Assembly (NCBI RefSeq): GCF_014696625.1 | Contig: NZ_JACJQL010000006.1 | Coordinates: 62,001 to 126,000, forward strand | DNA length: 64,000 bases | DNA from: Nostoc parmelioides FACHB-3921 | GTDB lineage: Bacteria; Cyanobacteriota; Cyanobacteriia; Cyanobacteriales; Nostocaceae | Reading direction: 5' to 3' | Shown: positions 1 through 8,978 of the stretch, piece by piece | How positions within the stretch are numbered: position 1 is the first letter of the stretch | How the letters are laid out: every line of letters begins with the position of its first letter | Notes under the pieces: model-generated | Told to the model about the DNA's origin: nothing | The model's database searches: none | The model's input: the letters and a program-made list of their open reading frames with translations, nothing else | Program-made: the position numbers and the translations under genes

Positions 1-91
1 TATCTGTATCTGCCTCTTCTTCGTAGTATTCGTATTCTACCTGCTCATTGAGACCAACAAAGTCTCGCAGTTTAGAAAATATATTGTTCAT
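1..91 (-). CDS. sepF: SepF cell-division protein, N-terminal part only
   Basis: The reverse strand opens with ATG at 91 and reads about 30 residues (MNNIFSKLRDFVGLNEQVEY, then an acidic tail) before the window ends. This amphipathic start followed by an acidic linker is typical of cyanobacterial SepF (Cdv2), which anchors FtsZ to the membrane. The position downstream of pipX-pipY on the same strand matches the usual cyanobacterial order. The conserved SepF core lies outside the window, so the call rests on the N-terminus and context. Confidence 0.8.
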   Translation of the reverse strand, partial: MNNIFSKLRDFVGLNEQVEYEYYEEEADTD

Positions 92-463
92 TTAGTTGCA
101 CTCCTTCTGCAAATTGCCTCTAATTATCCGGTTTATCGTTGATGTAACTATTCAACTAGCTACAAAGGGCAAATAGCCTACTAATTTTATCGCTATTTGT
201 AGCATCTACTACTGCTATTGGCAATGAACTGACGCTATTGGGAACGCCTGTACATTAACCTAGATACAATAATTGAGTCAAGATTATATCCCAACAATTA
301 TCCGAAAGAAAGTTGACTAAAGTTATTTTTAGTGCGTTCTCGTGATTATTTACTTTTGTTTACAGTAAAAATCTTGTAATTTATTACACTAGTATAGAAA
401 ATAATTGACCGTACCCCATACCCAGGGCGATTTGATACTAGAAAAAAAATGGAGTAATACTGC
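92..463. other. Intergenic region between pipY and sepF
   Basis: About 370 bp without a coding frame I can support. It should hold the sepF promoter and leader. A short perfect dyad (TGTAAT-TT-ATTACA, 375-388) sits near the pipY end and could be a regulator site or part of a weak hairpin. I see no strong terminator. Confidence 0.4.
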
Positions 464-1132
464 TTAAGTACGCTGACCAAATAATATAGTCCCCAATCTT
501 ACCATTGTCGCTCCAGCTTGTACTGCCAATTGGTAGTCCCCTGACATACCCATCGATAACTGATCCATGTGAATATGATCCCAATTTTGTTCAGCAATAT
601 CTTTTGCTAATTTGGAAGTGCTATTAAATACATGAAAAATTTTCGCATCATTTAAGCCAAAAGGTGGAATTGTCATTAAACCCTGAATTTGTAAAGTTTT
701 ACACTGGTTGAGTGCAGGTAAATCTGGCAGCAGTTCTGGTACACTCCAACCAGACTTATTGGGATCTGGGAGGATTTTCACCTGTAGACAAACTTGAGGA
801 TTGACTCCTAGCTGTTGCGCTAATTGGTCTAAACGCTGTGCTAGTTTCAAGTTATCTACAGAATGAATCCATTGAAATTGTTCTAGAGCTTTTTTGGCTT
901 TGTTCGCTTGTAAATGCCCAATAAAGTGCCAAGTAATATCCGGTAAATCATGCAACTGGGCTTGTTTACTGGCAGCTTCTTGGATACGATTTTCGCCAAA
1001 ATCGCGGACACCAGCAGCATAAGCAGCACGAATAACTTCAGTCGGCATTTGCTTTGTGACAGCAATTAGCCTGACTGAAGGCGGTAGGGAAGCCCGAATT
1101 TGAGTAATACGTTCGTTGATCGAACTAATCAT
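464..1132 (-). CDS. pipY: PipY, YggS/PROSC-family PLP-binding protein
   Basis: A 222-aa protein of the YggS/PROSC (COG0325) family, which binds pyridoxal 5'-phosphate as a single-domain TIM barrel and takes part in vitamin B6 and amino/keto-acid homeostasis. The PLP lysine lies in the N-terminal VRLIAVTKQM motif (around residue 27), followed by FGENRIQEA, HFIGHLQANK and a C-terminal SMGMSGDYQLA phosphate-binding segment. Length is normal. The start codon overlaps the pipX stop by 4 bp (ATGA), indicating translational coupling in a pipX-pipY operon, as in other cyanobacteria. Confidence 0.93.
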   Translation of the reverse strand: MISSINERITQIRASLPPSVRLIAVTKQMPTEVIRAAYAAGVRDFGENRIQEAASKQAQLHDLPDITWHFIGHLQANKAKKALEQFQWIHSVDNLKLAQRLDQLAQQLGVNPQVCLQVKILPDPNKSGWSVPELLPDLPALNQCKTLQIQGLMTIPPFGLNDAKIFHVFNSTSKLAKDIAEQNWDHIHMDQLSMGMSGDYQLAVQAGATMVRLGTILFGQRT

Positions 1133-1407
1133 TGGAAGGTGCGTTGGAAAACACTCTGAAGCTGATCGTACTCCTGTGATTGACCATTGCGACGCAAATT
1201 ACGCAAGCGATTTTCTAACAACATTCTCGCTTCAGTGCGTCCTATCGGTTGAAACTTTATAGCTTTAATGTCATTCCCTACTAGAAAGAATAAGCGTTGA
1301 GCGTAAAGTGTTGTGAACAGATCCTGGCTTTCATCAACCATACAGATCCGATATAGCAAACCCCAAGTAGGGTGATTTATGTAAGTTTCCGAGTTTTCTG
1401 GATTCAT
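1129..1407 (-). CDS. pipX: PipX, NtcA co-activator and PII-binding protein
   Basis: A 92-aa protein with the PipX layout: an N-terminal Tudor/KOW-like beta domain (YINHPTWGLLYRIC, TTLYAQRLFFLV) and a C-terminal helical segment rich in Arg (MLLENRLRNLRRNG). In cyanobacteria PipX bridges nitrogen and energy signalling: it activates NtcA when 2-oxoglutarate is high and is held by PII (GlnB) when ADP/2-oxoglutarate balance changes. It is the first gene of the pair with pipY (4-bp overlap). NtcA control matters for heterocyst differentiation, which fits the organism. Confidence 0.93.
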   Translation of the reverse strand: MNPENSETYINHPTWGLLYRICMVDESQDLFTTLYAQRLFFLVGNDIKAIKFQPIGRTEARMLLENRLRNLRRNGQSQEYDQLQSVFQRTFQ

Positions 1408-1578
1408 CTATCAATCGAGTAGGAGAATCTATAATTTTTTTCGCAGTGAAAGACAAATATTCGGACAATAATACCTCTTGTGCCGGAATATTTGCATAAA
1501 GTCAGGTGAGAATCAGCAAATTTTACCCTTAAATGGAGCTTGTAAAGACCTTGATCTCATCGCTGTAGGTAGACAATG

Positions 1579-1767
1579 CTAACAGATGAGGTAGAGAAGC
1601 AATTGCAAAGGAGCAGGGGGATAAGAAAATGATTGACAACGCTGAAAATCCCTGATGCGTTTGTTGGCGGTGTCCAGTGACATGGGGATGCGCCCTTTGA
1701 AGTTGTAGGCACAGAGTCTCATACTGCTGTTTACTCTAACTTCTCTCCATGTTGCCATAATTATCAT
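1579..1767 (-). CDS. Doubtful 62-aa reading frame
   Basis: An open frame lying in a 530-bp gap between pipX and the EcfT-like gene. The translation is basic (MATWREVRVNSSMRLCAYNF and onward) and matches no family I know. It has no clear ribosome-binding site and the region contains heptamer repeats upstream (1870-1905). It could be a small species-specific gene, or the strand could carry a non-coding RNA. I give it low weight. Confidence 0.2.
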   Translation of the reverse strand: MIIMATWREVRVNSSMRLCAYNFKGRIPMSLDTANKRIRDFQRCQSFSYPPAPLQLLLYLIC

Positions 1768-1940
1768 TCATTGGAGCAAAATAGCCCACAGGCGCATTTT
1801 CCTAATAACTGTTCCTAACAACAGTCTGCATTGCTACAGTTTTAGGAAAAATTAGGGAGTAAGGAGTGCTGAGTTAACAGTCAACCGTTAACAGTCAACA
1901 TTTATTTTCCGCAGTTCCCTTGACCTCCTGTCTCTTGCTT

Positions 1941-2870
1941 TTATGAAATTTGATTGCCAAAGACTACTCTGATTCCCCAGAATACGGTTAAAGAGGCGAT
2001 CGCTAACCAATCCCGTAATTTTAAGCGTAGGTCGTGCCAAGGGACTCGATGTTCGTTGGGACTGGTAAAACCACGTACCATCATGGCACTAGCCATTTGT
2101 GATGCCCTCAAGAGCAAATTTTCTAATAGTCTCTCGGCAACAATCATCCAAACTTTAACCGCGCCTTTTAAGCCCAGTTTTTTCCAGTTAATCGCCCTAG
2201 TCATCACAGAACGGACTAAGTTCTGCACTTCTTCTAAGACTAAGGGAATAAAACGCAAGGATAAAGTTAAAGTCAAGGTAATTTCGGTTACAGGTATTTT
2301 GAATCGTCTTAGAGGCTGCATGAGGCTTTCTATACCAGATGTAATTTCTTCTGGTGCAGTTGTCAGAAGATATAAGTTGGTGCTGTAAATAACAGTAAAT
2401 ATGATTGTACTTAGGCGCACGGCTAAATCTAAAGAACGACGAGTTACTTTGACTGGGCCTTTGTGAAATAGCACGTAAGTATAGCTTTTACTACTCTTTA
2501 ATTGTTCTGTTGCTGTGGCAGGATTATTTGTATTGGCTGGCTGGGTTAAAACTTGTGGGTTAGCTGGTAGGCGTGATTGATAGTCTACACCCAATCCATC
2601 AGGACTAATGGCAGCGATCGCCAACACAAAAAATGATAATGTTAACAACCAGCCCATCTGCTGTTGCCACACCCGCCTGGGTATTCTAGCAATTACAGTA
2701 AAAAGGATTAATAATGCTACCAGTAGTACACGCCAGAGGTTATTAGCAAAACTATAGCTGGTAAGAAAACTCATCAACCAGATAAACTTGACTCGCGGAT
2801 CGAGTTTATGTAGCCAAGTTTGCGGTTGTTCTAAGTATAATCCTAAAGGTAGCGATCGCAGTAAGTCCAT
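1941..2870 (-). CDS. EcfT/CbiQ-family transmembrane protein
   Basis: A roughly 309-aa membrane protein of the energy-coupling factor T-component (CbiQ/EcfT) family, which links an ECF ABC transporter's ATPases to a substrate-binding S component. The N-terminus has the family motif LHKLDPRVKFIWL, several hydrophobic helices follow, and the C-terminal half carries the coupling-helix motif AMMVRGF (A-x3-R-G) preceded by a related ITRAINWKKLG. I chose the ATG at 2870; an in-frame TTG six bases upstream lies inside a heptamer repeat and is less likely. No ATPase or S component is nearby, so the substrate is unknown. Cyanobacteria keep this gene near pipX and der. Confidence 0.82.
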   Translation of the reverse strand: MDLLRSLPLGLYLEQPQTWLHKLDPRVKFIWLMSFLTSYSFANNLWRVLLVALLILFTVIARIPRRVWQQQMGWLLTLSFFVLAIAAISPDGLGVDYQSRLPANPQVLTQPANTNNPATATEQLKSSKSYTYVLFHKGPVKVTRRSLDLAVRLSTIIFTVIYSTNLYLLTTAPEEITSGIESLMQPLRRFKIPVTEITLTLTLSLRFIPLVLEEVQNLVRSVMTRAINWKKLGLKGAVKVWMIVAERLLENLLLRASQMASAMMVRGFTSPNEHRVPWHDLRLKLRDWLAIASLTVFWGIRVVFGNQIS

Positions 2871-2985
2871 AGTCAATAGTCCATAGTCAATAGTCCATAA
2901 TCAATAGTTCATAGTCAATAGTCAACAGTTCATAGCTAAACACTAAGGACTAATGACCAATGACTTATGACTAATGACCATTGAC
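2871..2985. repeat. Heptamer tandem repeats (CATAGTCAATAGTC type)
   Basis: Degenerate short tandemly repeated sequence built from CATAGTC/AATAGTC units, then ATGACTA/ATGACCA units, filling the gap between der and the EcfT-like gene. Such heptamer arrays are characteristic of Nostoc and Anabaena genomes. The array touches the start codon of the downstream gene. Confidence 0.75.
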
Positions 2986-2990
2986 AAATC

Positions 2991-4352
2991 TTAAACGCGA
3001 GTTGCCCGATTGGCGCTACCGCTTTCCACATCTCTAACTTTTTTACTCCGCCACAGTAAGCGAATGGGAGTCCCTTTAAAGCCTAATTGTTGGCGGAATT
3101 GTCTTTCGATGTAACGACGGTAGTTGTCGTTAAAGCGTTTAGCCTCATTCACAAATAGGGCAATGGTGGGTGGTTGGGTGCTGACTTGTGTACCGTAGTA
3201 AATTCTCCCTTGGCGACCACCGCGAGAGGTTGGAGGAGAGTGCCAACTAACAGCGTCTTCCAGGACTTCGTTAATCACTGATGTGCTAACGCGGCGTTTG
3301 TGTTCTTCGTTGGCTTTAGTCACCAACTCTAAAATCTTTTCTACCCGTTGTCCTGTGACCGCACTAACATAGATAGTGTCTGCCCATTCTGTAAAATGTA
3401 GCCGTGCTTCCAGATTTTTCTCGTAGTCGTAGATAGTATAAGAGTCTTTTTCAACGGCATCCCATTTATTGACGACGACGACACAGGCCTTACCTTCATC
3501 GAGAATTCTGCCTGCTAACTTTTGGTCTTGTTCGGTGACACCATCCAAGGCATCTATGACCAACAAAACTACATCAGCGCGGCGAATTGCTTTAAAAGCA
3601 CGGTTAATACTAAAGAATTCTGTACCATAGTCAATGCTTTTCTTTTTACGAATCCCGGCTGTATCGATGAGGCGGTAGTTCTGCCCATTTCGTTCGATAA
3701 AAGTATCGATCGCATCACGAGTTGTACCGGAAATGGGGCTAACTATTACCCGTTCCTCGCCAGCAAAAGCGTTTAATAAACTTGATTTGCCAACATTTGG
3801 TCTGCCAATAATGGCAATTTTGATTTCGTTATTTTCTTCTAGTTCCGTAGCCGGAGGAAGGTGTTTAATTAGTTCGTCGAGTAATTCGCCTGTACCGTTG
3901 CCGTGAATTGCAGAGATTGGGTAAGGTTCTCCTAGTCCCAGTTCCCAAAATTCAGAGGCTTGAATCGATCCCTGGTCTGGGGATTCGCATTTGTTAACTG
4001 CCAAGAAGACTGGTACTGGTTGTTGGCGTAACCACTCGGCAATTTCTTCATCTGCCGAATTAGGGCCTGTTTGACCATTAACAACGAAAATAGCCGCACT
4101 GGCTTCGTGAAGCGCAGCTAATGCTTGTTGGCGGATCAGGGGCAAGAATTCTGTGTCATCGTTAAAGACTAAACCGCCTGTATCTACTACTTGAAATTCC
4201 CGATCGCTCCAGTAAGCTGGTAAGTAAGTGCGATCGCGTGTCACACCCGGTTCATCGTGGACAATCGCCGTTTGTTCCCCGGCGAGACGATTAACCAGGG
4301 TTGATTTGCCCACATTTGGGCGACCGATAATTGCAACAATTGGCAGTCCCAT
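2991..4352 (-). CDS. der: Ribosome-biogenesis GTPase Der (EngA)
   Basis: A 453-aa protein with two tandem Era-like GTPase domains and a C-terminal KH-like domain, the exact architecture of Der/EngA, needed for 50S ribosomal subunit maturation. Both P-loops read GRPNVGKS (residues about 9-16 and 184-191), with G3 motifs DTGG and DTAG, and NKCE/NKWD G4 motifs. The KH-like tail contains [10 protein letters not shown]. Length and domain order are normal. It is transcribed toward the EcfT-like gene, separated by a repeat array. Confidence 0.97.
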   Translation of the reverse strand: MGLPIVAIIGRPNVGKSTLVNRLAGEQTAIVHDEPGVTRDRTYLPAYWSDREFQVVDTGGLVFNDDTEFLPLIRQQALAALHEASAAIFVVNGQTGPNSADEEIAEWLRQQPVPVFLAVNKCESPDQGSIQASEFWELGLGEPYPISAIHGNGTGELLDELIKHLPPATELEENNEIKIAIIGRPNVGKSSLLNAFAGEERVIVSPISGTTRDAIDTFIERNGQNYRLIDTAGIRKKKSIDYGTEFFSINRAFKAIRRADVVLLVIDALDGVTEQDQKLAGRILDEGKACVVVVNKWDAVEKDSYTIYDYEKNLEARLHFTEWADTIYVSAVTGQRVEKILELVTKANEEHKRRVSTSVINEVLEDAVSWHSPPTSRGGRQGRIYYGTQVSTQPPTIALFVNEAKRFNDNYRRYIERQFRQQLGFKGTPIRLLWRSKKVRDVESGSANRATRV

Positions 4353-4431
4353 AAACCAAGGGTAAGTAAGAGAGATACTATATCACATCTCTACATTTTA
4401 GCTACTTTAAGTTTTGATTTAGCTAGGAATT

Positions 4432-4556
4432 GGGTGTGAGGGTGTAAGGGTGTGAGGGTGTGAGGGTGTAGAGGAAACAACTAATAATTAAGTCAAGATA
4501 CCTTATCAATACTGTTCTTTTTCTAACCCCTAAACCCCTAAACCCCTACACCCCTA
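4432..4556. repeat. Octamer tandem repeats with complementary arms
   Basis: Left block (4432-4472) repeats GGGTGTGA/GGGTGTAA units; right block (about 4524-4556) repeats CCCCTAAA and ends CTACACCCCTA. The two blocks are partly complementary, so the transcript could fold into a long hairpin between the der promoter and the small membrane-protein gene. Confidence 0.65.
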
Positions 4557-4558
4557 TA

Positions 4559-4753
4559 TTAAAAACGCCACCAAGTTTTTTGAGCATAAGCAATTAGACC
4601 GAGTGCGATCGCCGCCAGAAAAAATAATAAAATTACTCCACCAGGAATAAAGGTGAGAATACCAAAGCCTCTTAGCAGCCAGATAGCTATACCAATGCCT
4701 AAAATCACGCCTAGAAGCTGGATTAATCTGCGGTTTAAGGAAGATTGGCTCAC
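4559..4753 (-). CDS. Small conserved two-helix membrane protein
   Basis: A 64-aa protein with two hydrophobic segments (LLGVILGIGIAIWLLRGFGI and GVILLFFLAAIALGLIAYA) joined by a short Pro-Gly loop, so probably a membrane hairpin. The start is GTG at 4753, well supported by an AGAGGA Shine-Dalgarno sequence about 7 bases upstream. I recognise no named family; function unknown. It lies between the methyltransferase gene and der on the same strand. Confidence 0.6.
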   Translation of the reverse strand: MSQSSLNRRLIQLLGVILGIGIAIWLLRGFGILTFIPGGVILLFFLAAIALGLIAYAQKTWWRF

Positions 4754-4810
4754 TACTTTTTCCTCTGGTTTTCAAGTTTGCTTTATATTGTCAAGGTAAC
4801 AGGATTTTTC

Positions 4811-5545
4811 TCAACTTTTACGTGCTGCAAGAATCAAAAACAGAGGAATACGCGATCGCCGCTCGTATGTTTTGACATCGTGAAAGTTCTCCCGTTGTGG
4901 ACTAGCTTCGCGCAGATCCTCAATAATGAATCCAGCTTTTTGCAAGAGATGGAAGTAGTCTTCCACCGTGCGGTGATATTTTTGTACTGTACCACCGAGC
5001 CAGTTCGTGACTCGCAGTCCGGTCGTAAAATAATTATCGACTACCCAATTTTGGCGTGGTGTTCCAGATGTCCAGCCTTGGTCGCATGATGTAATCATAG
5101 GATGCTCAACCGAAAAGACAAACCGTCCTTTAGGTGCGAGTGCATAAAAAATATTGGTGCAAATTGGCGAGAGATCGGCGATGTAGTGCAGGGATAGTCG
5201 GGCGATAACTAGATCAAATGCTGCGTGGGGATACGCCCAATTCTCAATCGCCTGTAGAATAACCTCTCCAGTCGTATCCATCAGTGTTTGCTTTGCAACA
5301 GCAGCCATCTTATGGGAGCCTTCAACACCGAGATAGCTCGCTGCACCGTTTTGCAGTAGTTCTCGTCCAATCGCCGCATCACCACACCCCAAATCCAAGA
5401 TACGTTGGCCAGTAATAGGTCGCATGAGATCCATTATCACGGGTTTTTCCAACGTATCGTTAGCTGAATCTGTACGTTGGCGGAGGCTCATATACGTGGC
5501 AAAAACGGATTCATCATCATAGAAGTTTGGGCCTGTCTGCTCCAT
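4811..5545 (-). CDS. Class I SAM-dependent methyltransferase
   Basis: A 244-aa Rossmann-fold methyltransferase. Motif I reads ILDLGCGDAAIG (residues about 50-61), followed by an acidic end of strand 2 (YLGVEGSHKM) and the motif FDLVIARLSLHYI typical of the Methyltransf_11/25 type. The C-terminal half has an aromatic-rich substrate region (EHPMITSCDQGWT, RQNWVVDNYF). Proteins of this type act on small molecules; the substrate cannot be read from the sequence. It is monocistronic by spacing. Confidence 0.85.
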   Translation of the reverse strand: MEQTGPNFYDDESVFATYMSLRQRTDSANDTLEKPVIMDLMRPITGQRILDLGCGDAAIGRELLQNGAASYLGVEGSHKMAAVAKQTLMDTTGEVILQAIENWAYPHAAFDLVIARLSLHYIADLSPICTNIFYALAPKGRFVFSVEHPMITSCDQGWTSGTPRQNWVVDNYFTTGLRVTNWLGGTVQKYHRTVEDYFHLLQKAGFIIEDLREASPQRENFHDVKTYERRSRIPLFLILAARKS

Positions 5546-5993
5546 AGGTTTTTTCCTTTGCAGTCAGCTGATAACCTCATCGGTATACTAGCAAATTAGT
5601 ATTCGTTGGTTGTCCGTGGTTATCTTTTCCCTTCCTCAATGTTTTCTGCTCCTCGGTTTCTTCTGTTCCCCAGTCCGCGATCGCTCCCACTCCTAAACCC
5701 GCATTATGAGGGCAAATTACAAAAGCCTACACTTGTCTACTCTTTATACCCTATATTTTTTGTATAGCAGCTATCTGAAAAAGAGCATAACAACGTAACT
5801 TTAAATAAATTTCATATAGTAGTTAGATATACGGTTTTTTACGTAAATTTTCTGAAAAATAATCTAAAAATATTTAATTCCGGAAAACTTATGTGTTGAA
5901 CTGGAACTAAAATTGGGTATGTTGAATTTGATGCCTGAAAATGGTTTTTTATTCAACTCCAAAGGTGGATAAGTTGAGGAGTGAATCTAAATT
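5546..5993. other. Divergent intergenic region
   Basis: About 450 bp between the divergent methyltransferase and START-like genes. It includes a short CCCCAGTCC-type repeat near 5660-5700 and an AT-rich stretch (5750-5900) likely to hold the rightward promoter. I see no gene or RNA structure I can name. Confidence 0.4.
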
Positions 5994-6557
5994 ATGTCTG
6001 CATCTTATATTTCAGACCCAGTTATTGCAGGTACAAATATGACTTGGAGTCAAGAAAAGCAAAGCTTGTTGATGCAGGGTGAAATCTTAGTAGAAACGCG
6101 ATCGCACACTGCTTGGGGTGGTGCTGTTTCTGCTTGTATGTATTTGCCCTTGAGGCGATCGCAAGTCTGGCAGCAAATCACTGATTACCCTCGCTGGGTA
6201 CAATACTTTCCAGACATTACCAAAAGCGAAGTTTTACAACGTGGCGAAGTTAAACGCCTGTATCAAGCAGCACAAAAGGCGTTTTTCTTTTTCACGGCTC
6301 AAGTCGAAATTTATCTTAATGTTGTCGAAGTCATAGGTCATAAAATTCAATTCCGTATGGAAAAAGGAACTTTCGTTGACTTCACAGCCAATTTGGAACT
6401 GAAAGATTGTGGCGACGGAACTCTACTAATTTATGGTGTTCAAGCTACTCCTAATATTCCCGTACCTTCCATTTTCATCCAACAAGCGATGAATTTTGAA
6501 CTACCTGCCAATATGCGGAAAATGCGACAAGTTATCTCCAATTCTGTTAATTTTTGA
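5994..6557 (+). CDS. SRPBCC (START-like, cyclase/dehydrase) protein
   Basis: A 187-aa protein with the polyketide cyclase/dehydrase (COQ10-like SRPBCC) pattern: a strand, then RRSQVWQQITDYPRWVQYFP, then long antiparallel strands (VEIYLNVVEVIGHKIQFRME, GTLLIYGVQATPNIPVPS) and a final helix. The fold binds hydrophobic ligands. Cyanobacteria have several such genes with no assigned role. The ATG at 5994 gives the normal length. It stands alone, convergent with the SDR epimerase gene. Confidence 0.8.
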   Translation: MSASYISDPVIAGTNMTWSQEKQSLLMQGEILVETRSHTAWGGAVSACMYLPLRRSQVWQQITDYPRWVQYFPDITKSEVLQRGEVKRLYQAAQKAFFFFTAQVEIYLNVVEVIGHKIQFRMEKGTFVDFTANLELKDCGDGTLLIYGVQATPNIPVPSIFIQQAMNFELPANMRKMRQVISNSVNF

Positions 6558-6631
6558 GGGCTGTTAGCAATAACAGAGTGTTCAACCCTTGTTGAGTAAA
6601 ATATTGTTCTGCCAACCCCCAATCTCTAATC

Positions 6632-7456
6632 TTAAAAAACCATATACGGTTGAATAAATTGATATCCAGCTTCTTTGATTTTGCGATTGGAAACTTTGGC
6701 ATTATAGGGACGATTACTCTTTGCTGTCTCATCCCAAATTACCTGAGTGAGATTATATTTACTCAACAGAGTATCTAACAATTCTCTACTAGGCAAATGT
6801 GCATCATCCACTAGATTATAAACGCCTTGTAATGGATTGTTGCGGACAAATTCTATAGCCCCGACAATATCGTCTAGATGAATCCAGTTGGTGATATCAC
6901 TACCATCACCAGGGCGAGTTGTACCGGGAACTCTACTAAATATTTTTACTAGTTCCCGTCCGGGGCCATAAATGCCTCCTAAACGGAAGATACAAACACG
7001 AAGATTGACACTAGAAGCTGATAGTAAAATATCTTCTGTTTCCTGAAGAATTTCACCATTGCGACTGCTGGGTAAAGTAGGTGTTGCTTCGTCTACCCAC
7101 TCACCATTTCTATTACCATAAACTGAATAGCTGCTTGTATATATTAGTTGTTTGACACGGGAATTTTGTTGTAAGGCGGAGACTAAAGTTTTGGCTGTGT
7201 TGAGGTATGCTGCTTCATATAAATCACTACCTTTTGCTCCCACACTCAACAAGACAACATCTTGATTTTGGAGAATATTTGTTAGTTTATCTAGTTCGTC
7301 GCCTTGAGTTACTACAACCTTGTGTGCCACTTTTTGTAGTGCTGTCACACGTTCAGGTGTAGTTGTCGTAGCAGTTACAACTAGATGAGGGTTTTGTTGC
7401 CAATGTTGTGCGATCGCACAACCAACATAGCCACAGCCAATAATTGCAATATTCAT
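6632..7456 (-). CDS. NAD-dependent epimerase/dehydratase-like SDR protein
   Basis: An extended-SDR protein of about 274 aa. The N-terminal dinucleotide site reads MNIAIIGCGYVGCAIA (GxGxxG), and the catalytic region contains LIYTSSYSVYGNRNGEWVDE with Ser/Tyr; a later IFRLGGIYGPGRE and NWIHLDDIVGAI are typical of YeeZ/WcaG-like sugar-nucleotide enzymes. I prefer the ATG at 7456, which begins the Rossmann strand; an in-frame start eight codons upstream lies in a heptamer repeat (CATTAGTCATTAGTC). Substrate unknown. Confidence 0.82.
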   Translation of the reverse strand: MNIAIIGCGYVGCAIAQHWQQNPHLVVTATTTTPERVTALQKVAHKVVVTQGDELDKLTNILQNQDVVLLSVGAKGSDLYEAAYLNTAKTLVSALQQNSRVKQLIYTSSYSVYGNRNGEWVDEATPTLPSSRNGEILQETEDILLSASSVNLRVCIFRLGGIYGPGRELVKIFSRVPGTTRPGDGSDITNWIHLDDIVGAIEFVRNNPLQGVYNLVDDAHLPSRELLDTLLSKYNLTQVIWDETAKSNRPYNAKVSNRKIKEAGYQFIQPYMVF

Positions 7457-7646
7457 GCTTGATTTAGAGTCATTAGTCATTAGTCAACAGTCCATAGTTT
7501 TTCCTCTGTTCCCCAGTCCCTAGTCCCCAGTCCCCAGTCCCGCATTTTTAGGGAATTTGTACTGATTTACAGCATAAATTTCTCAAAATTAATATATTTA
7601 TTGAGTAGGGTTGATATTACCCATTCCTCAGCAAATTTAATTAGTT

Positions 7647-8978
7647 ATGCCCCTAGATTTAGAAAGATTTTATCAAGCTTGCAATCCTAGCAGACCTTTG
7701 ATGATGGGTGATGCTAGCGATCGCCGCTATTATATCGATTTTGCGGCAGTCCGGGGCGGTAAAATCATTGAGGCTTTACTACGTACAATTACTAGAATAT
7801 CACCAGATGCTCCGACTTGTCAGCTATTTACGGGGCATCTTGGTTGTGGAAAATCCACAGAGTTATTGCGACTCAAAGCCGAGTTAGAAGAACAGCAATT
7901 TCACGTAGTTTATTTTGAGTCTACCCACGTCTTAGAAATGGCTGATGTGGATGTGACGGATATTTTACTCGCCATAGCCGGTCAGGTAAGCGAAAGTTTA
8001 GAAGCTATAAAAATTCAAATCAAACCCAACTACTTTACTAAGTTGTTTGGGGAAGTTGTGGATTTTCTGCAAACGCCAATTGAACTAGGGGTGGAAGGTG
8101 AGTTATCTGTGGGTATTGCCAAGATTACCGCCAAAACCAAAGAAAGCCCCCAATTACGGCGGAGATTGCGAGATTACTTAGAGCCAAGGACTCAAAATAT
8201 ACTACAATCGATTAATCAGGAATTATTAGAGCGTGCTACTAAAGACCTCAAAGCCTTAGGAAAGAAGGGATTAGTGGTTATTGTTGATAATTTGGATCGG
8301 GTAGCAATTCGACCTTTACCTTCTGGGCGATCGCTACCAGAATACTTGTTTATTGAACGGGGTGAGCAGTTACGCAAGCTCAATTGTCATGTAGTTTACA
8401 CCATTCCTTTAGCTTTAACTTTTTCCAACTACAGCGCCGAACTACAACAACGCTTGGGGGGAGGGGTAGCACCGAAGGTTTTACCGATGATACCTGTACG
8501 CCTGCGGTCTGGGGAAATTTTTACTCAGGGATTAACACTAATGCGAGAAATGATTCTGGCCAGGAGTTTCCCTGACATTGACCCTAGCGATCGGTTAGGC
8601 TTAATTACAGACGTGTTTGATAATTTGGAAACATTAGATCGCCTGTGCTTGATCAGTGGTGGTCATGTACGGGATTTGTTAGGATTGCTGTTCGATTGTC
8701 TGCGTGAACAAGACCCACCTTTTGGGCGGGAGTGTGTCGAATTGGTGATTCAAAGACAACGAGACTACCGTGCTAACGCCATTGACCCCCACGAATGGGA
8801 GTTAATTTTTCAAGTGGTGCAGCAGCAGAGGGTAAGAGGTGATATTGAATACCATACATTATTGCGGAGTCTGTTTGTTTTTGAATACCGTGACCATCAA
8901 GGAGCTTGGTTTGCTGTCAACCCAGTTATAGCGGAGACACAAAAATTTAAATCATGGTTGAAGGACACCCATCAGTAG
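7647..8978 (+). CDS. P-loop ATPase partner of the STAND protein
   Basis: A 443-aa ATPase. Walker A is GHLGCGKSTEL (residues about 72-82) and Walker B VVIVDNLDRV (about 210), with an AAA-like region that also contains a RRRLRDYLEP helix. It begins MPLDLERFYQACNPSRPL. Its stop codon overlaps the next gene by 25 bp, so the two are cotranslated and their products probably act together. I cannot name a family beyond P-loop NTPase (KAP/STAND-like); it resembles ATPases that accompany large WD40 STAND proteins in Nostocales. No signal peptide or membrane helix is seen. Confidence 0.75.
   Translation: MPLDLERFYQACNPSRPLMMGDASDRRYYIDFAAVRGGKIIEALLRTITRISPDAPTCQLFTGHLGCGKSTELLRLKAELEEQQFHVVYFESTHVLEMADVDVTDILLAIAGQVSESLEAIKIQIKPNYFTKLFGEVVDFLQTPIELGVEGELSVGIAKITAKTKESPQLRRRLRDYLEPRTQNILQSINQELLERATKDLKALGKKGLVVIVDNLDRVAIRPLPSGRSLPEYLFIERGEQLRKLNCHVVYTIPLALTFSNYSAELQQRLGGGVAPKVLPMIPVRLRSGEIFTQGLTLMREMILARSFPDIDPSDRLGLITDVFDNLETLDRLCLISGGHVRDLLGLLFDCLREQDPPFGRECVELVIQRQRDYRANAIDPHEWELIFQVVQQQRVRGDIEYHTLLRSLFVFEYRDHQGAWFAVNPVIAETQKFKSWLKDTHQ

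Noticed and set aside
1579..1767. Region considered as 6S RNA or tmRNA
   Set aside because: I found no closing stem, central bubble or tag-peptide frame to support either.
4554..4775. Alternative 73-residue leftward frame
   Set aside because: Overlaps the 64-aa membrane protein in another frame and lacks its ribosome-binding site.
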